DNA from: Galaxea fascicularis | Lineage: Eukaryota > Cnidaria > Anthozoa > Scleractinia > Euphylliidae | Length of the DNA: 64,000 bases | Direction: 5' to 3' | Assembly: GCA_948470475.1 (NCBI GenBank) | Contig: OX419346.1 | Coordinates: 19,536,917 to 19,600,916, forward strand | Part shown: one piece after another, positions 23,605-36,200 of the stretch | Layout of the letters: every line of letters begins with the position of its first letter | Numbering within the stretch: the first letter of the stretch is position 1 | Notes under the pieces: generated by a model | Database searches by the model: none | What the model saw: the letters and a program-made list of their open reading frames with translations, nothing else | Told to the model about the DNA's origin: nothing | Translations under genes and position numbers: made by a program

Positions 23605-26600
23605 TCATGACTTCCAATTAGCTCCATAAATGTAAACGGAACAATATTCCGGCTCCACGGTATTGTAAAGTGGTTCTACAGCAGTCATGGCAACAGAGGC
23701 CTGTACGTCCTCATAATCATCGTCTACCAAGACGTTGTATACCGGTTGGTTGCAGTTCGCATCCTTAGGACCATCTGTATTTACAAACGCATGTTGTTTT
23801 GGGCACGTTACTCCTTTACGGCGAAGATCCTCTATAACGTTGTACATTGGGTTGGCACTATCACAGGGAGTCCCCACAGGTCCACTAGCAGGGTATTCCT
23901 TCTCCACATTATGGTACACAGATTGCTTCAATGCACTTGGGCCATAATTTTGTAACGGTATCTCAGTATTGGGTGTTTCCAGAGCAGAATAGAATGATTC
24001 CTGAGTCTTTGCAGAACCGTTTATGTTATTTCCTCCTTCAATGTTTAGTGCAGCGTGAACGTGATCTGAATCAGAAGAATCGTTTGGAACAGGCCGCATA
24101 GGAACGCTGTACGTCGAAGCATAAATGTCTGCAAAAAAATGTTACTGCTATAAGCACCGGTTCTATTATAAAACTCGGCACTAAAATCAAAATTAACTTA
24201 CGTGGTGTTTCGTGTAGCTCTTCCGTCCTGAAATTAAGCTCCTGGTACAAGTTTTCACCATCACTCCTGAAAGCTGCATTTATCTGCGAGATCGTCTTAG
24301 TTATATCCTACCAAAAGTAAATAATTATGATAAATAGTACGTAAAGAGATGTCTTCTAAACATGACAGCCGTGTTATTGAACACAAATGATTGCTTTGGA
24401 ATTACATGCACCTACACCATTGGGTGTTCAAAATAACGTATTCCAAGATATAAATAAAAGAACGGCTTATCAGTTATTACCTGTGTATTCCTTTCTTTAG
24501 AAACTGCGTCATCAGTAACAGCAAATTTCCTCCTGGAGATTAAGCAGAAAAGGTTGGAAACGTTAGCACTACTTAGTGCTACCTAGCGCTACCTACAATC
24601 GTGGTCAAAAGTTGTTGGGAAAGTTGCGTGCATCAGTTCACTTCGCACGTAATTCGATTGTTCGAACTATTAGCTGTATTATTTGGGAAATGAAATGCTC
24701 TTGTGCCCCCCCCCCCCCCCCTTATGCCCCCATGGGGTTCGTCACGCAAGAGAAGTCACCATTTTCTTCCTGGAAAATCCAACATTGATAAGGGGGAGGG
24801 GGTTATCTCTAAAGTGACGCTACCTTCCCAACACTTTTGTCCAGGATTGTGGTTTTAAATTAGTTTGAGAAGATTTTTGAAAGACTATGTCTTGAAACAC
24901 ATTATTGACTGGCATGGTATCATAATTATATTATAAGTAAACCTTATTTAGAGCTCACTTTAACTGTTCTTTGTTCATGGAAACCTAAGCCTGTCTTAGT
25001 TGACTTCATAGTTTTCTAGAATAACATACGTCATTCTTTCTTTACATCATCGATGACGTAGAGGAAACATTGCGAGATTACAAATAATGTTGTTTCCTTT
25101 CTTAAACTGGACCCTTATCTAGATGGGGTGTTATCCTATGTATACAAGAAAAAGGAAGATTAGTTACTTTGAGTAGCGAAAACGGTAATACAGTGAACCA
25201 ATGAGGATGATGATGACAGCAAGAGAAACAATGGCGCCAGGAATGCCTGCAGTGAGCCCAAGCGAAGATCGGGAGTCATTGTCTGTCCTCTGTCGTTCAA
25301 GACCTGAATTTGGACCAGGAGGACCCTGGAGAATCATCAAACGATCACAGTGATCAGGAAAGAATCTTCAAACGGAAATAGCTAAATCTACCACATCAAT
25401 CAAGACATTAGAACAGGTTCCACTCCCGGACAAGCCTTTTAGTTCTTCTACTCAAGTAGTGTTCATAATTGCGATGATCACTCGAGCTCAAATCTTCATT
25501 CTTCAATCTGCAGTTTAAATAATTTATTTGATTTTCATATTCACACTAGTATTAGAATTTAATCATCAAAAGCATTTTTGAACGAACGACTTCCAACCGC
25601 AAGGCCTGACAAACTTGTTTGTTGTTGTTGTTGTTCTTTTTTAATTCAGTCCTGTGTTTTGAATTCCATTAAGATATTACACACGTATGCATATGTATGA
25701 TTTAATCGCACATTTATTAGATCCCAGGTAACATTAAAATCACAGCAAAAGTTTGGATTTTTGCAGGATACTTACTCCTTGCGAGACAGATGCATTTCTT
25801 GACGGCATGACTAATGACTTGTCAAATGTGGGAGGTTGTGACGAAGCAGTTGACGAAATCGCCAAGACTCTTGCGCGTTGCACACTGGAGGTCGTCGCAG
25901 AAGTATTGGCGATGGTCGTAGAGGCCGATTCAGTTTCGGAAATGGTCGTAACGGCCGATGGTTGCGGCGTAGGAGTCGTACGTAACTTGGTTGCTGACAC
26001 ATTACCTTAAAAAAAGCAAGCCCACGGTTATAATCTATGTACTCTAGCTTGGCCTCTTTATGTTCCTTGCTCTTGTTGCTATTGATGCCCCTTTTTTGCT
26101 CTTTGATATTTTCTGGTTTTTAAGATATTTGTTGTTTTTTAGTTTTTATTTATTGGAGGGCAAAATGTTGTAATGTTGTGTTGGTGTCAAAAGAAACTGC
26201 TAATAAATCGTTATCGTAAACATGAGAATACCGACTGAGTTTGTCAAAATGTCAAATCTACGAAGGCAATTTGCACGTACACAACCGGCGCAACGGAATA
26301 AACTCACATGTTTGTTGCCCCAATAATTTGAACATCAGGCAGCCCTGGTATGGAGCTTTATTGGGGTCTGTACATCGGATACCGAGGTTAATAATCTTTC
26401 CCTTCAACATCTCAGCATTTGCTGCTTGACTGTTTAGCTGAAAAAAACAAAATAACACTCTTGAATTGAAATGATGATTTGGGGAGAGTATTCAAATGTT
26501 ATTCTGTGGTACCAGGAGCTGGTATTTATGGGCTCCTGGAGGTACGCAAAGGACTCATGAAGCCATATTAAGTCTACAGAATGTGTTGTGCTTGTCAATA

Positions 26601-29600
26601 AAGCTACGTAAACTGTGTTCTTCGAATCTATCCTCTTACGGTTAACTCTTGTTACCAGCTGTCAGTGAAGTAACGCTGCAGGCAGCGGTCTATCGCGTAA
26701 ATTTAGTTACCAGGCCCCGCAGTTAACTTGATCATGTGTCGAAGAGAGCGCCATGTTTGAAGTGTTTCTGTTTGATCTCTCACCTTCACGCATTCCTAAG
26801 ACATTCAAGGATGCTCGGTAAGTAAAATCAGTTTAATCTTGTACACTCGTGTGGTGTTTATTCTTGCGTGGCACAAGTTATAAATCGTTGATTACCGTGG
26901 TTTGTGTGTTTTAGTATCTCTCATGCTAAGCTTTCATTTGCACGTGCTTGAGATTTGATTACTGTAATTATCGGCTAGTGTCTTGTTGCATAAATCTAGC
27001 CGTATTTTTTAGTCTTGCACAAACGGTAAATCGACTTCATTGCAAATGAATTGTTTCAGGAAAAAAATTTCCCCGTGTCAGGCGCTACATTCAGAGTAGA
27101 CCAGCAGTATTATTGCCGGATCAACGGAGCACAAACTCCTTTCATAAGATAAATCACGGATTGTTTCCTTTCTTTCTGAATGTATTCAACTCAGATTGCG
27201 TTAATCGCACTCTCATCCGTCAACGCTTCGAAAATTATATCAAAACAACCATAACAGCCAAGTTCTTTTGATGTTTCCGGTTTTCACTATTTATTAATGC
27301 ATCAGTCAGACCGCCTTGTATACAAATCAGTTGTGATTTTCTTCCGACCCAAACTCTCCCAAACAATTATTTCTTCTTCTTCTTTTTTTTTTTTTTTTGA
27401 TGATAGGACGTCATTTTTAGTATTCCATAAGAGAGATACACGAGAGTAATTTTATTAGAAGTTGTAGCGAGAAATTAGCATTCGTTAACAGTGATCAGCA
27501 TTGAATTTCCCTCACCGTTCGCGAGATCACGATACTCTCGTTTTGTAATGGAGCGTTGATTTTCCGCTTTTAAGAAATGCAGTTAGTAATGACAAATGAA
27601 AGGAGTTTAAGTCTTTAGCTTGTTGTCAGTCACTACATCGGGCAATTACAGCCATAGAGAATTTAGTTTGGTCTGAAAATGCTAGAATACCCGGCGAATC
27701 TCGTGGTAGAGTGCAATGTTTCGCTTTTAGCGTTCCCTAGTCAGATGCATTAAGCAGACGGCTGGCAATTCGATTTTTTATTACTCTTCACAACTTAGAG
27801 ACGTATTATTTCAGGAAAGAAGGCGGCTCAGAATTTGAAGTAGCCAGTTGTTAAGCCGTCGACCGGCACTTTACAGTGAGAACCCTGTGATTCTTTGTAA
27901 TCGTGTCGAGGGCGTTAGCGGCGAGCACCCTTAGAGTTAAATGGCAAGCCCAGGATTCGCTATGCGCCCTGAGCCCTCCCTACCCCACCCCCCTAACCCC
28001 CAACCCCCTCCTCCAGAGGTTGGTCTTGCCACTATAATACGAGAAGTCGGAGTTTCAAAAAACACTTGCGCGCGTCGGGATAAAATTAAAGATACAAAGG
28101 TTTTTGAATGCAAATTCGTGAAAGTATATTGCATGACAAAAGAAAAAATTATATGCTTCTTTTTATCCCGACGCGTGCACGTGTTTTTTGAAACTCCGAC
28201 TTCTGAGTGCATTGGAACGTCCGTCATATTGGATACGAGAACTTCTCGTATCCAATATGACGGACGTTCCAATGAAGCCAACTGAACTACTAAGATTAAG
28301 GCTATGCCAACACTCTTTCTGAAGTTCGACTAAGCATTATTTTATCTTCGCTATATTAGCAGATGCATGCACTTTTACTGGCACGTGTAGATTGAACTAG
28401 AACCTGCGATCGTAGGTAGCCTGCACCGCTGACGGCATCAACTGGCGGCGCAAGTTAGTATCTATCATACGGTACCACAAGTGGATTCCAATACACAGCT
28501 AAAAAAAAAAAAGCCTTAAAAGACTTCTCAATATTTCAGTCGATATTGTAAGCTAATCAAGGTTAAGAGCCCTCCATAGTAAGATTATTTCTCACCTGCA
28601 GAAAGAACAAGGAGTATCTTGGTCTAGTTGTAAATGAAAATAGTTCTTTCATGATACGTAAATGCTGTGTTGATCTTACTCGGGTCCCAGTACATCCAAG
28701 ATACCACGATGAATTTAGGTTCACTTCACACGTCTGCCAGCCAGCCAATCCTCTGTATGGAATGGCGGTTAAATGCACATATCGTAGATAGTCCTCAATA
28801 TCAAATGTCCTCAGCCCTAGTGAAGGATTTATTGTCTCGCTATAGAAAAGCGAAGCACGGGCGCAATCTGCAGTTTTAAAAAGATTGTATCAGTGTTAAT
28901 TCCGTCTAATGGAAGGCGCGCAAGATAACTTTGTGTACCTAAGGTCTGTGTTAATCCCAAACAATTAACCCTAACTTTGAAAGAATCATCAAACATAAGC
29001 TGCATCCTTTTTTTTATAAAAATATCGAGGCTAAAATTTGCGAAATTTTAAGAATATGTTAGGAATAAAGCCGAGGCTGAGAGTTGTATAACAGGAATAT
29101 AATTTTGCGTGGTGCAGATATGTAAATACAATACAACCATTTGTTTTTAACTAAACCGTAGAGAATTCTTCCTTTTTCTAAACTGCAAAACTAGTCACAA
29201 AAACAAACACAGTACTAGTACTAGCCGTAAGTTCAATGCTAATAACCTTTCTGCAAGAAGTAAGATGTGTCATATAAGGCTTTATTGGCTGCAGTCTGAG
29301 TCTAATCTTAGAATGTACATAATGATATTATTCTCAGCCTAAAACTATGATCGGCAGAAAAATCGGAATATTCAGCCTGGGCCGAAAAAACAATATTCTT
29401 ATATAAAAAAAAAAGAGTGTAATACACTTTATAAATGAATCGGTGAACTTCAGCATACAGGCATTTTTAAACTTATCAAAACACGCCATCTCAGTAAGAG
29501 TGATTCACTCATTTATTCTCTGGTTCGATCATCCTTTCTAAATCAGTCGCTAAACTGAAAAAAGAAAAGATTATTCACAATCTGTGGACTAATATGACGA

Positions 29601-30023
29601 CCCATGATTTCATTGGTGAAGCAAACGTTGGAACTGTTGTTATATTAAACGGTGCTTCAGGTAAACGGACAATCTTCACTCTGCTGTCTTTACTTTCTTA
29701 CCTTGAACATCTCTAACCCGGCTATTGTCAACGCATCTCCATTTGTTATCTTTGAAAGCAAATGTGGTTCTAGATCCTGGGCAGTAGCAGGAACAGCTGT
29801 GTGGGGTATCTAACACCGCATCAAAGAGTCCGCATCCACCGTCCATGCTTGTTAAGTTGCATATCGAAGTGGGCATAGTGAAAGAATCCCAACTGTACAT
29901 GAAACGAAGACCCAGATACCTCTTTCTTTCGATCGTATAAACGTCTCCTTGTGTGTATCCTATGAAAACGTGGCAAATCAGAATCAAAGAAGACGTTATC
30001 AGCTTCACGTTGCGTGACTTCAT
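23605..30023 (-). CDS. Paralogue 5: multi-tyrosine-tail type I membrane receptor, 8 exons, 597 aa
   Basis: Exons: 30023-29702, 28867-28596, 26437-26308, 26005-25776, 25325-25168, 24532-24481, 24307-24202, 24128-23605; 1794 nt, in frame. Signal peptide about 1-25 (LITSSLILICHVFIG). Cys-rich module to 107, with CSCYC and a WRC. Second Cys module 108-241, with the signature TCEVNLNSSWYLGCTG and the exon 3 core GKIINLGIRC. Stalk about 77 aa, rich in Ser/Thr. Membrane helix about 340-365. Cytoplasmic motifs: ENLYQEL in exon 7, then YSAL, YHNV, YNVI, YNVL, YNTV, YCSV. SFYSAL and SVYHNV fit the classical ITIM. The DHYAxLNIPEG block of 6 and 7 is here DHVHAALNIEGG, so its Tyr is lost. The NATF glycosylation sequon is also missing (RTTF). 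Likely an SH2-docking receptor (inference). Confidence 0.83.
28043..28205. repeat. Fold-back element, ~40-bp arms
   Basis: gaagtcggagtttcaaaaaa opens the left arm and returns inverted at the right end; both arms include a gcgtcgggata-type inner part. It explains the mirror-image ORFs on both strands. It lies in intron 2 of paralogue 5, directly beside the palindrome at 28210-28274. Confidence 0.85.
28210..28274. repeat. Perfect 65-bp palindrome (32-bp arms, 1-base centre)
   Basis: Begins cattggaacgtccgtcatat and ends atatgacggacgttccaatg, with a single C at 28242 as the centre. All 32 pairs match by direct reading. It is non-coding, within intron 2 of paralogue 5. Confidence 0.92.
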
Positions 30024-31283
30024 GGCAAGAATAACCCTGGATGCCTTGTTTTCACAGCCAAGATTCTTTGCAGTCCTTTGTCAGTAATGGTCCTTCAGCA
30101 ATATGCTAGCTATACCAACCCCTGACTTTTCAACTTTTTCTTTCCTCCCCGTAACTAAGAAGGAATCAAAAGCACTGGAGTGGATACTTTCAAAACTATA
30201 CTGAGTGTTTCTCTCTGAGTGTTTCTCTCGATACGCTTCAAGAACTATTTGTTTCGTTTTTCGCAGTGTTTTCATATCATCATTAATATAATAGTATATT
30301 ATATCATACTATGTTTTGCTATCCTTGGCAACACGATTCTGGTTGACGTAGAGGTAGCTGCTAATGACCATTCTACGAGTGCTACTATTTCAAGCCACCA
30401 TTAGTGCTATTTCTATACGCTGTTCACTGCCACGCAGAAAATTACTCTTTGTTCGATTCCTATTTATTCGTTAAACACAAACAGGAAAAAGCCCAGCTGT
30501 TCCGCTGTGTCATAGCCGGCTAAAGGATCTTGAATACTGACTATTTTTAATAAATATGTTATAGAAAAATACAGCTGTAACAATGGCTAAACCTTTGAGA
30601 GGTTACGCTACACTGGATCAGAAGCGTTTGCTTCATTTTGGTTTCTAAATTATCACGAAAGCGCCAAGCATTGATGCGTGGCAAAAACGGAAAATAGAAG
30701 GTTGTTGGGAAGTCAGTTTCTCTTAAAGACGAGGTACCATTTTACGCAGTCAGGTGAAGCTTTAGCACTGTGGATTTCCCCTCTGGAAAAAAACAACACC
30801 ACTCTCTGTTCTTTTACCCGCTATTTTTGAAGAAACGTGTTGCGCCGTTTACATCATGCTGACCATAGGTGAGACAGCGATCTCTACAGTCAGAGTTTTT
30901 GGTACATGCGACCGTATTAACTGAAGCTACCTAACGGTATGGCCTCCACTAACTGTAGTTTTGTATTAGGTCGTGCAACATAGGCGCTGTAAACTACATA
31001 CCACTGAGTCAATCTAGTCAAGGCGTAGATGTTAGCACGACCGCAATGTAAGCCAATTTTGATGAGCATTTTGCGTGACTGGAGATGAAAAATCGGCTCC
31101 ATTTGAAGATATTGTACTCCGCGTGTTGTATATGTTCTCTGTTTAGTTCGTCGATACTTCCTTTTAGCTATGATTAACTAGGATGGGAATTCACCAGAAG
31201 TCGTTAGCCATGTTAGTCGTTTCTTGGTTGTTGTTAATCAGATATTATGATTATTGGTCTGTAAAGAGGGTCCAAAATAGGTT

Positions 31284-31446
31284 TGGCGGGATGCGGGATG
31301 AGGCTTAAAATCAAGGCGGGATGCGGGATACGAAAAAGTTTAGGGGCGGGATACGGGATGAAACTTCCCTGGCGAGACCGGGATGCTTGTATTTTCGCAG
31401 GCGGGATGTGGGATGTTTTAAAAATGAATGGCGGGATGCGGGATGG
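31284..31446. repeat. Interspersed GGCGGGATGCGGGAT repeats
   Basis: Several irregularly spaced copies of GCGGGATGCGGGAT or close variants within 160 bp. The inverse motif ATCCCGTATCCCG recurs at 37441-37511 and 37742-37820, which points to a dispersed repeat family. Confidence 0.65.
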
Positions 31447-32423
31447 AACACGTGAAAAAAGACCTTCAAAAACAGCCATAAAACCTCTTTCAGCAAGATC
31501 TCTGTTGATAAAGGAAGTTTTATTTTGGTACACGTTGGCGATCTGTTTACACTAAAATAGATACTTTATGATGCATCTGTCATTACGCGGAGTGCGATTG
31601 GTTGGTGCTGGGACCCAATTTGACCCAATTTGGACCAATTTGCGTGTACATCGGTGTTCGTACGCGTGTTCGTTCATTCGTCCAAGGCGCGCAGATACTG
31701 ATCTGACTGATACCTTGTTTTACAATGTGAAATGAGTTTGTAGACTCTTAAAACAGCTTGAATTTTTTGACTTTTTTAAAGGTCACTTTAACTCAAAATC
31801 TTTCAGTTGTTTGAAGTTGAAAGTAGAGTATTTATTGTACTGCGCGAACAGAATCTTGTTGGTTTGTCTTAGTGAAAACAAGACACCATGCAAATAGACC
31901 AAATAAAAATGACTATTAATTTAGATTCTGCCGAGGTATCTGCTTGATACTGCGCACCTTACCTTTGTCATTATGTTGTGATATAATTAAGGCTTTCGGA
32001 GAAACATTGTGGGGACTAAACTTGAAAAGAATGTAATCTCTACTTTTGTCAGATGTGTAAACTCGTCGAGTAAATATTTCAGACAAAGGTGTTTCATGTT
32101 TATTTCCTTCATTAAGAAGGAGCGTAACTCTGATATTGTACACGTTTCAAATGACGTCATTTTCACTGAAAGAAATATTGCCAGGGTTTTCAACTGTTTT
32201 GTAAAGTAGCGGACATACTTCTGAAAGTACCGGACGTGAATAATACAGTAGTAAAAAAAATCGCCAATATTGATCTCAAAGTACCGGACGTGGAATGGCA
32301 AACGACCGGACGAAACGTCCGGCCTCCGGCCTCAAATGAAAACCCTGTATTGCTGTTATTTCTTTTGTTAAATTTTACATTTGATCTAGCTTATAGCTAC
32401 ACATGAAATAGTCATGGTAATTG

Positions 32424-32690
32424 CAGGGACCGCAGAGCCGGGGGGGCTGGGGGGGCTTCAGCCCCCCCAATAATTTTTGACATTTTTTTTTCAATTGAAT
32501 TCACTTTGTCTGCTTTATTGGGATCTATTTTTAGCCATTCTAGAAGCATTTATTTTAAAAAATTTTCCGGGGGAGCATGCCCCAGACCCCTCTAGGACGC
32601 TGGCGCCTGCGGCGCGCGCTAAAAATGCCTTCGGCATTTTATTCAGCCCCCCCCCCCCCCTCCAATCGCAAAAATGCTGCGCGGTCCCTG
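32424..32690. repeat. MITE with 10-bp TIRs and AATTG target duplication
   Basis: The TIR cagggaccgc at 32424-32433 is repeated inverted as gcggtccctg at 32681-32690. AATTG occurs directly on both sides (32419-32423 and 32691-32695). The inside holds G and C homopolymer runs and no coding sequence. Confidence 0.85.
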
Positions 32691-33297
32691 AATTGTCGTC
32701 TATGGTAATCGTTTTCAGATAACAGTAAGTTCTGGTATTCAAGTTATTTGAATTGTAAACTTCCAGTACGATTCAAAATGCTTGTACTGATTGAGGAATT
32801 AAGTATTTAGCAGATTGAAGTGATGTGGGATATGCTATATTCACAACAAAATTTTCAGACAGAAACTCCACCATCATATCATATCTTATTTGTCACCTTT
32901 GTCGTGATTAAGACCTTGTTTAATTATTTGCACTGCTATTCAGTACCTCATAAAACTGTGATATTATTCGAAACAGGTTTTCAGAACTCATTCTTTTGTC
33001 AAACCTGTTACACCTCATTTGTTGAACTTGCGATGCGTTCCTCTGTAATTATGCAAGATTTGCCTGCATCTATCAGAAAATCGAGAGGGATATTTTCTGA
33101 AGAAGCTTAAGATTGGGGATCCGAAAATATTCATGATTTCTCATTCCGCGTTTTGCAATATATTTTTCTTTGTACTTCCTACACGAGAGGTGAGTCAAAC
33201 AATTCATCTACGCAAAACTATCACGCAAAACTTAAAGTTATAGCTCGGTTCATTATTTTTATCTTACGCGCATTCTTAGTCATGCCAACCGAAGGTC

Positions 33298-36200
33298 TTA
33301 CAAACTTCTACCATCGTTGTAGCAAACATTGTCTTCTCCCGACAGGCTTAGATAGTCTCCCTCCTCTAAAACGTTGTAGATTGGTTCATTTACGCGTTCA
33401 GATTCATTAAAAATATCCTCGGCGCCTTTTTGATAGGGTCTCTCTAAGGCGGTATAAACTGGCTCTTCCTTTGAAATAGTACCATAATAATGAGCATCTT
33501 CAGAATGGTCTGCATGCGTTTCCTCTAAAACGTTGTAAACGGGCTCTGTTTTCGAATTCAGGGATTCGTCTGATCCTTCCAATCTGGATACCTCCTCAAG
33601 AACATTATACACTGGTTGTTGAAAACTTATGGAGTGATAATTTTGGCATAGTTTGTCGTCACGATTGAGGTCATTTCGCAATCCATAGATGTTGCTTCCC
33701 TCTGGGATGTTCAAACAAGCGTAATGATCCACTTCAGTATCAACTTCGTCTGACTTTTTTTCCTTTGTGTCATGTATGTCATCCATAGGAACTTGATATG
33801 GTACCTCGTAGTGGACGGCATAGATTGCTGAAACAGTACCATAACATAAAATAGATTTTAACAGTCCTGATTGCACGAGTCGAGATAAAATTGTAAGAAA
33901 AGGTGCCGCATCTTGTTATTTTGTCAAAAGTCTAAACAGTATCAACTACCATAATGATGATAACAGGCACAAGGTTGAATCTTAAGTGTCTGCCTGAAAC
34001 TGTTATGTACTATACCTGGAAACGCTAAGTAACGAAAGAATTCGTGATGAATTAAGAAATCTAAAGAGTGTTTAAATTGACGTGATGCCACTGTTGATAT
34101 ACATAAGCTTGTCCCCAAAAGACGTGAAGAGTTCCTTTATTTTTGTTTGAAAACTGGTCCAAATGGTAGATAGATTTGCTGCACACAAAAAATATCAAAG
34201 AAAAAGGGAGGGGTTGAGCGAAATTCTGAGATAAAATAAGTGGAGAAATAGTCACATAACGCCCCTCAAAAAAAAGGTTTGGGGGGATGATCCCCCACCC
34301 CCCTTACCCTCCAAAATAAGTCACACTAGCTAAAACTAGTAAGCTAGGGTGTCTTACAAAGAGCAAATGAAACCCCCCCCCCCCTTCTTTCTCCCGCCCA
34401 CTCCATAAAAAATGAACTGTCCCTCAATTTAAATTAAGACGTGGAAAGTGGAGTCTCGTTTTGACTTTCTTTGGAAAACTCGGAAATCCCACAATGGCAT
34501 GGGTGTGATTGTCACCGCCGCAATTCCGTCATTTGATTGTCTACATGGAAGGATTGCTTTCCGATAATAGGGGCGCCCCTGTGACGTCATAAGTCCATAA
34601 TAGGGAAACATTGGAGGTTTTAGAGCAAAACTACACTTATCCATTACGATAATCTAAAGTCAATTTGCAGCAAGGTATGATGTCCCTTAATGAATCAACT
34701 CATCTCCATTGTGCGAATTTAACAACATCCTTACGAATGACAGTACTGCATGAATAGACTTACGCGGTTCGCTGAGGTTGAGCGTTTTGTACAAGTTTTG
34801 ACCATCATCCCGTTCGTACACCGAGTTAGCCTGCGAGTTCATCGTTGTTGAAACCTTACGAAACAAGGAAACCCCAAAATATTAGAGACTAAGTAAATGG
34901 TTGGGTAATAAATAAAACAAATTAAGCGCTGTCTTAGTCCTTACTTGACCGTTTTCCCTTGGGGTTTCAGAACGGGGCTTCCTGTTGAGAACAGAAACAA
35001 ACTTCAGATGAGCTACTCTAATGATAGCATGTGCACACTTCCGTAAAAGCGAGTTTTTCGTTTTTTAAATAATAAACGTACAAGTTTTACATTTACTTTT
35101 ACGGAAAAAGTTTGTTACGGAAGGTCGTGGCAGATAAACTTAATAAGTAACCAGAAACCTATGTTATGCTTTTATATTCGAGTGTCGTGTGCTGGACAAT
35201 ACTATGAGTCATGATCAGTTATAATAAAGTTTCCAGAGTTCTTGAGCATACAATGGTGTAGACGAAAATATTTTCAGAATAGATTTTACGGGGTAAAAAC
35301 AGCTAACGTGTAACGTTGTTTGGTTGAACACCGGTCTTTAAGCTAAAATTCGCTTACTTTGAGTGGCAGCGGCGATAAAATAGGAAGACAATAAAGCTGA
35401 TAGCAATCAGCGAGACGCCGGAGACAACACTTGCGATCAGCACGAGTGACACTTGGTCATGGCCAGTCCTGAGTTCACGAGATGAGCTGGGCTTGGAAGT
35501 GACCTAAGAAGAAAAACAATGGTTTAGGCAGTGATTAAAACATGAAAACATTGTTTTCTTTATAAGCGTTGCTCAAATGAGTTTATGCAAAGTTTCAAGA
35601 ATCACTTGCAAGCCATGCACTAGCTAACCTCAAAAGTAAACGTAACATTTCAAGATCTTCGTCAAAATATTGTTGCTGTATTCAACAGGTATTATAAAGT
35701 GTAGGCTATCTTATTCAAGGAAGAATTTTGTATTGGCCTTCTCCCACCTGTCGTTCATAATTTTAAGACGATTCAAACCATAATAATGAAACTCGGATGG
35801 TATAAACCGAATCCCAAATCGATCCTTTTATGTTTGGAAAACGTTCCCCCCCCCCCCTCCCCTCCAAAAAAAAAAATTAATAGGTTTTTGTTTCTAGTAT
35901 AAGGGAAAGGCAGATGGTGGACGGTAAACTAAAATAAACTAAATAGGCAAGAACATTCTGCACTAACCATCATTAAGAAAGATACGAATCAAAACCTTTA
36001 GGGACGAAAACTAAACGATACTCAGTACTCAATTTGGAGATAAGTCGACTGATTGATTAGAGAAACGACTGTTTGGAATGCACTTATTAAAGTACTTACT
36101 TTGGATGAAACGTATACAGTTGGCTCTGTTGTCGGCAATGGAAAAGAAGCAAATGGTGGAATTTCCGAAATAGCTGGCTGCGGAAAAGAGATGCTGGACG

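Larger units (their letters stand above)
30024..33297. other. Spacer between paralogues 6 and 5
   Basis: Contains the GGCGGGAT repeats (31284-31446) and a MITE (32424-32690). I see no exon of the family and no other gene; ORFs of 60-104 codons on both strands lack recognisable content. Confidence 0.45.

Noticed and set aside
26752..26821. Plus-strand mini first exon (ATG, about 22 codons, good GTAAGT donor)
   Set aside because: Lies antisense in an intron of paralogue 5; I found no following exon. Too little to call.
27937..28285. Two long ORFs (about 114 codons) on opposite strands
   Set aside because: They mirror each other because the DNA is a fold-back plus palindrome; the peptides share the same VSKNTC-type words. 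Not coding.
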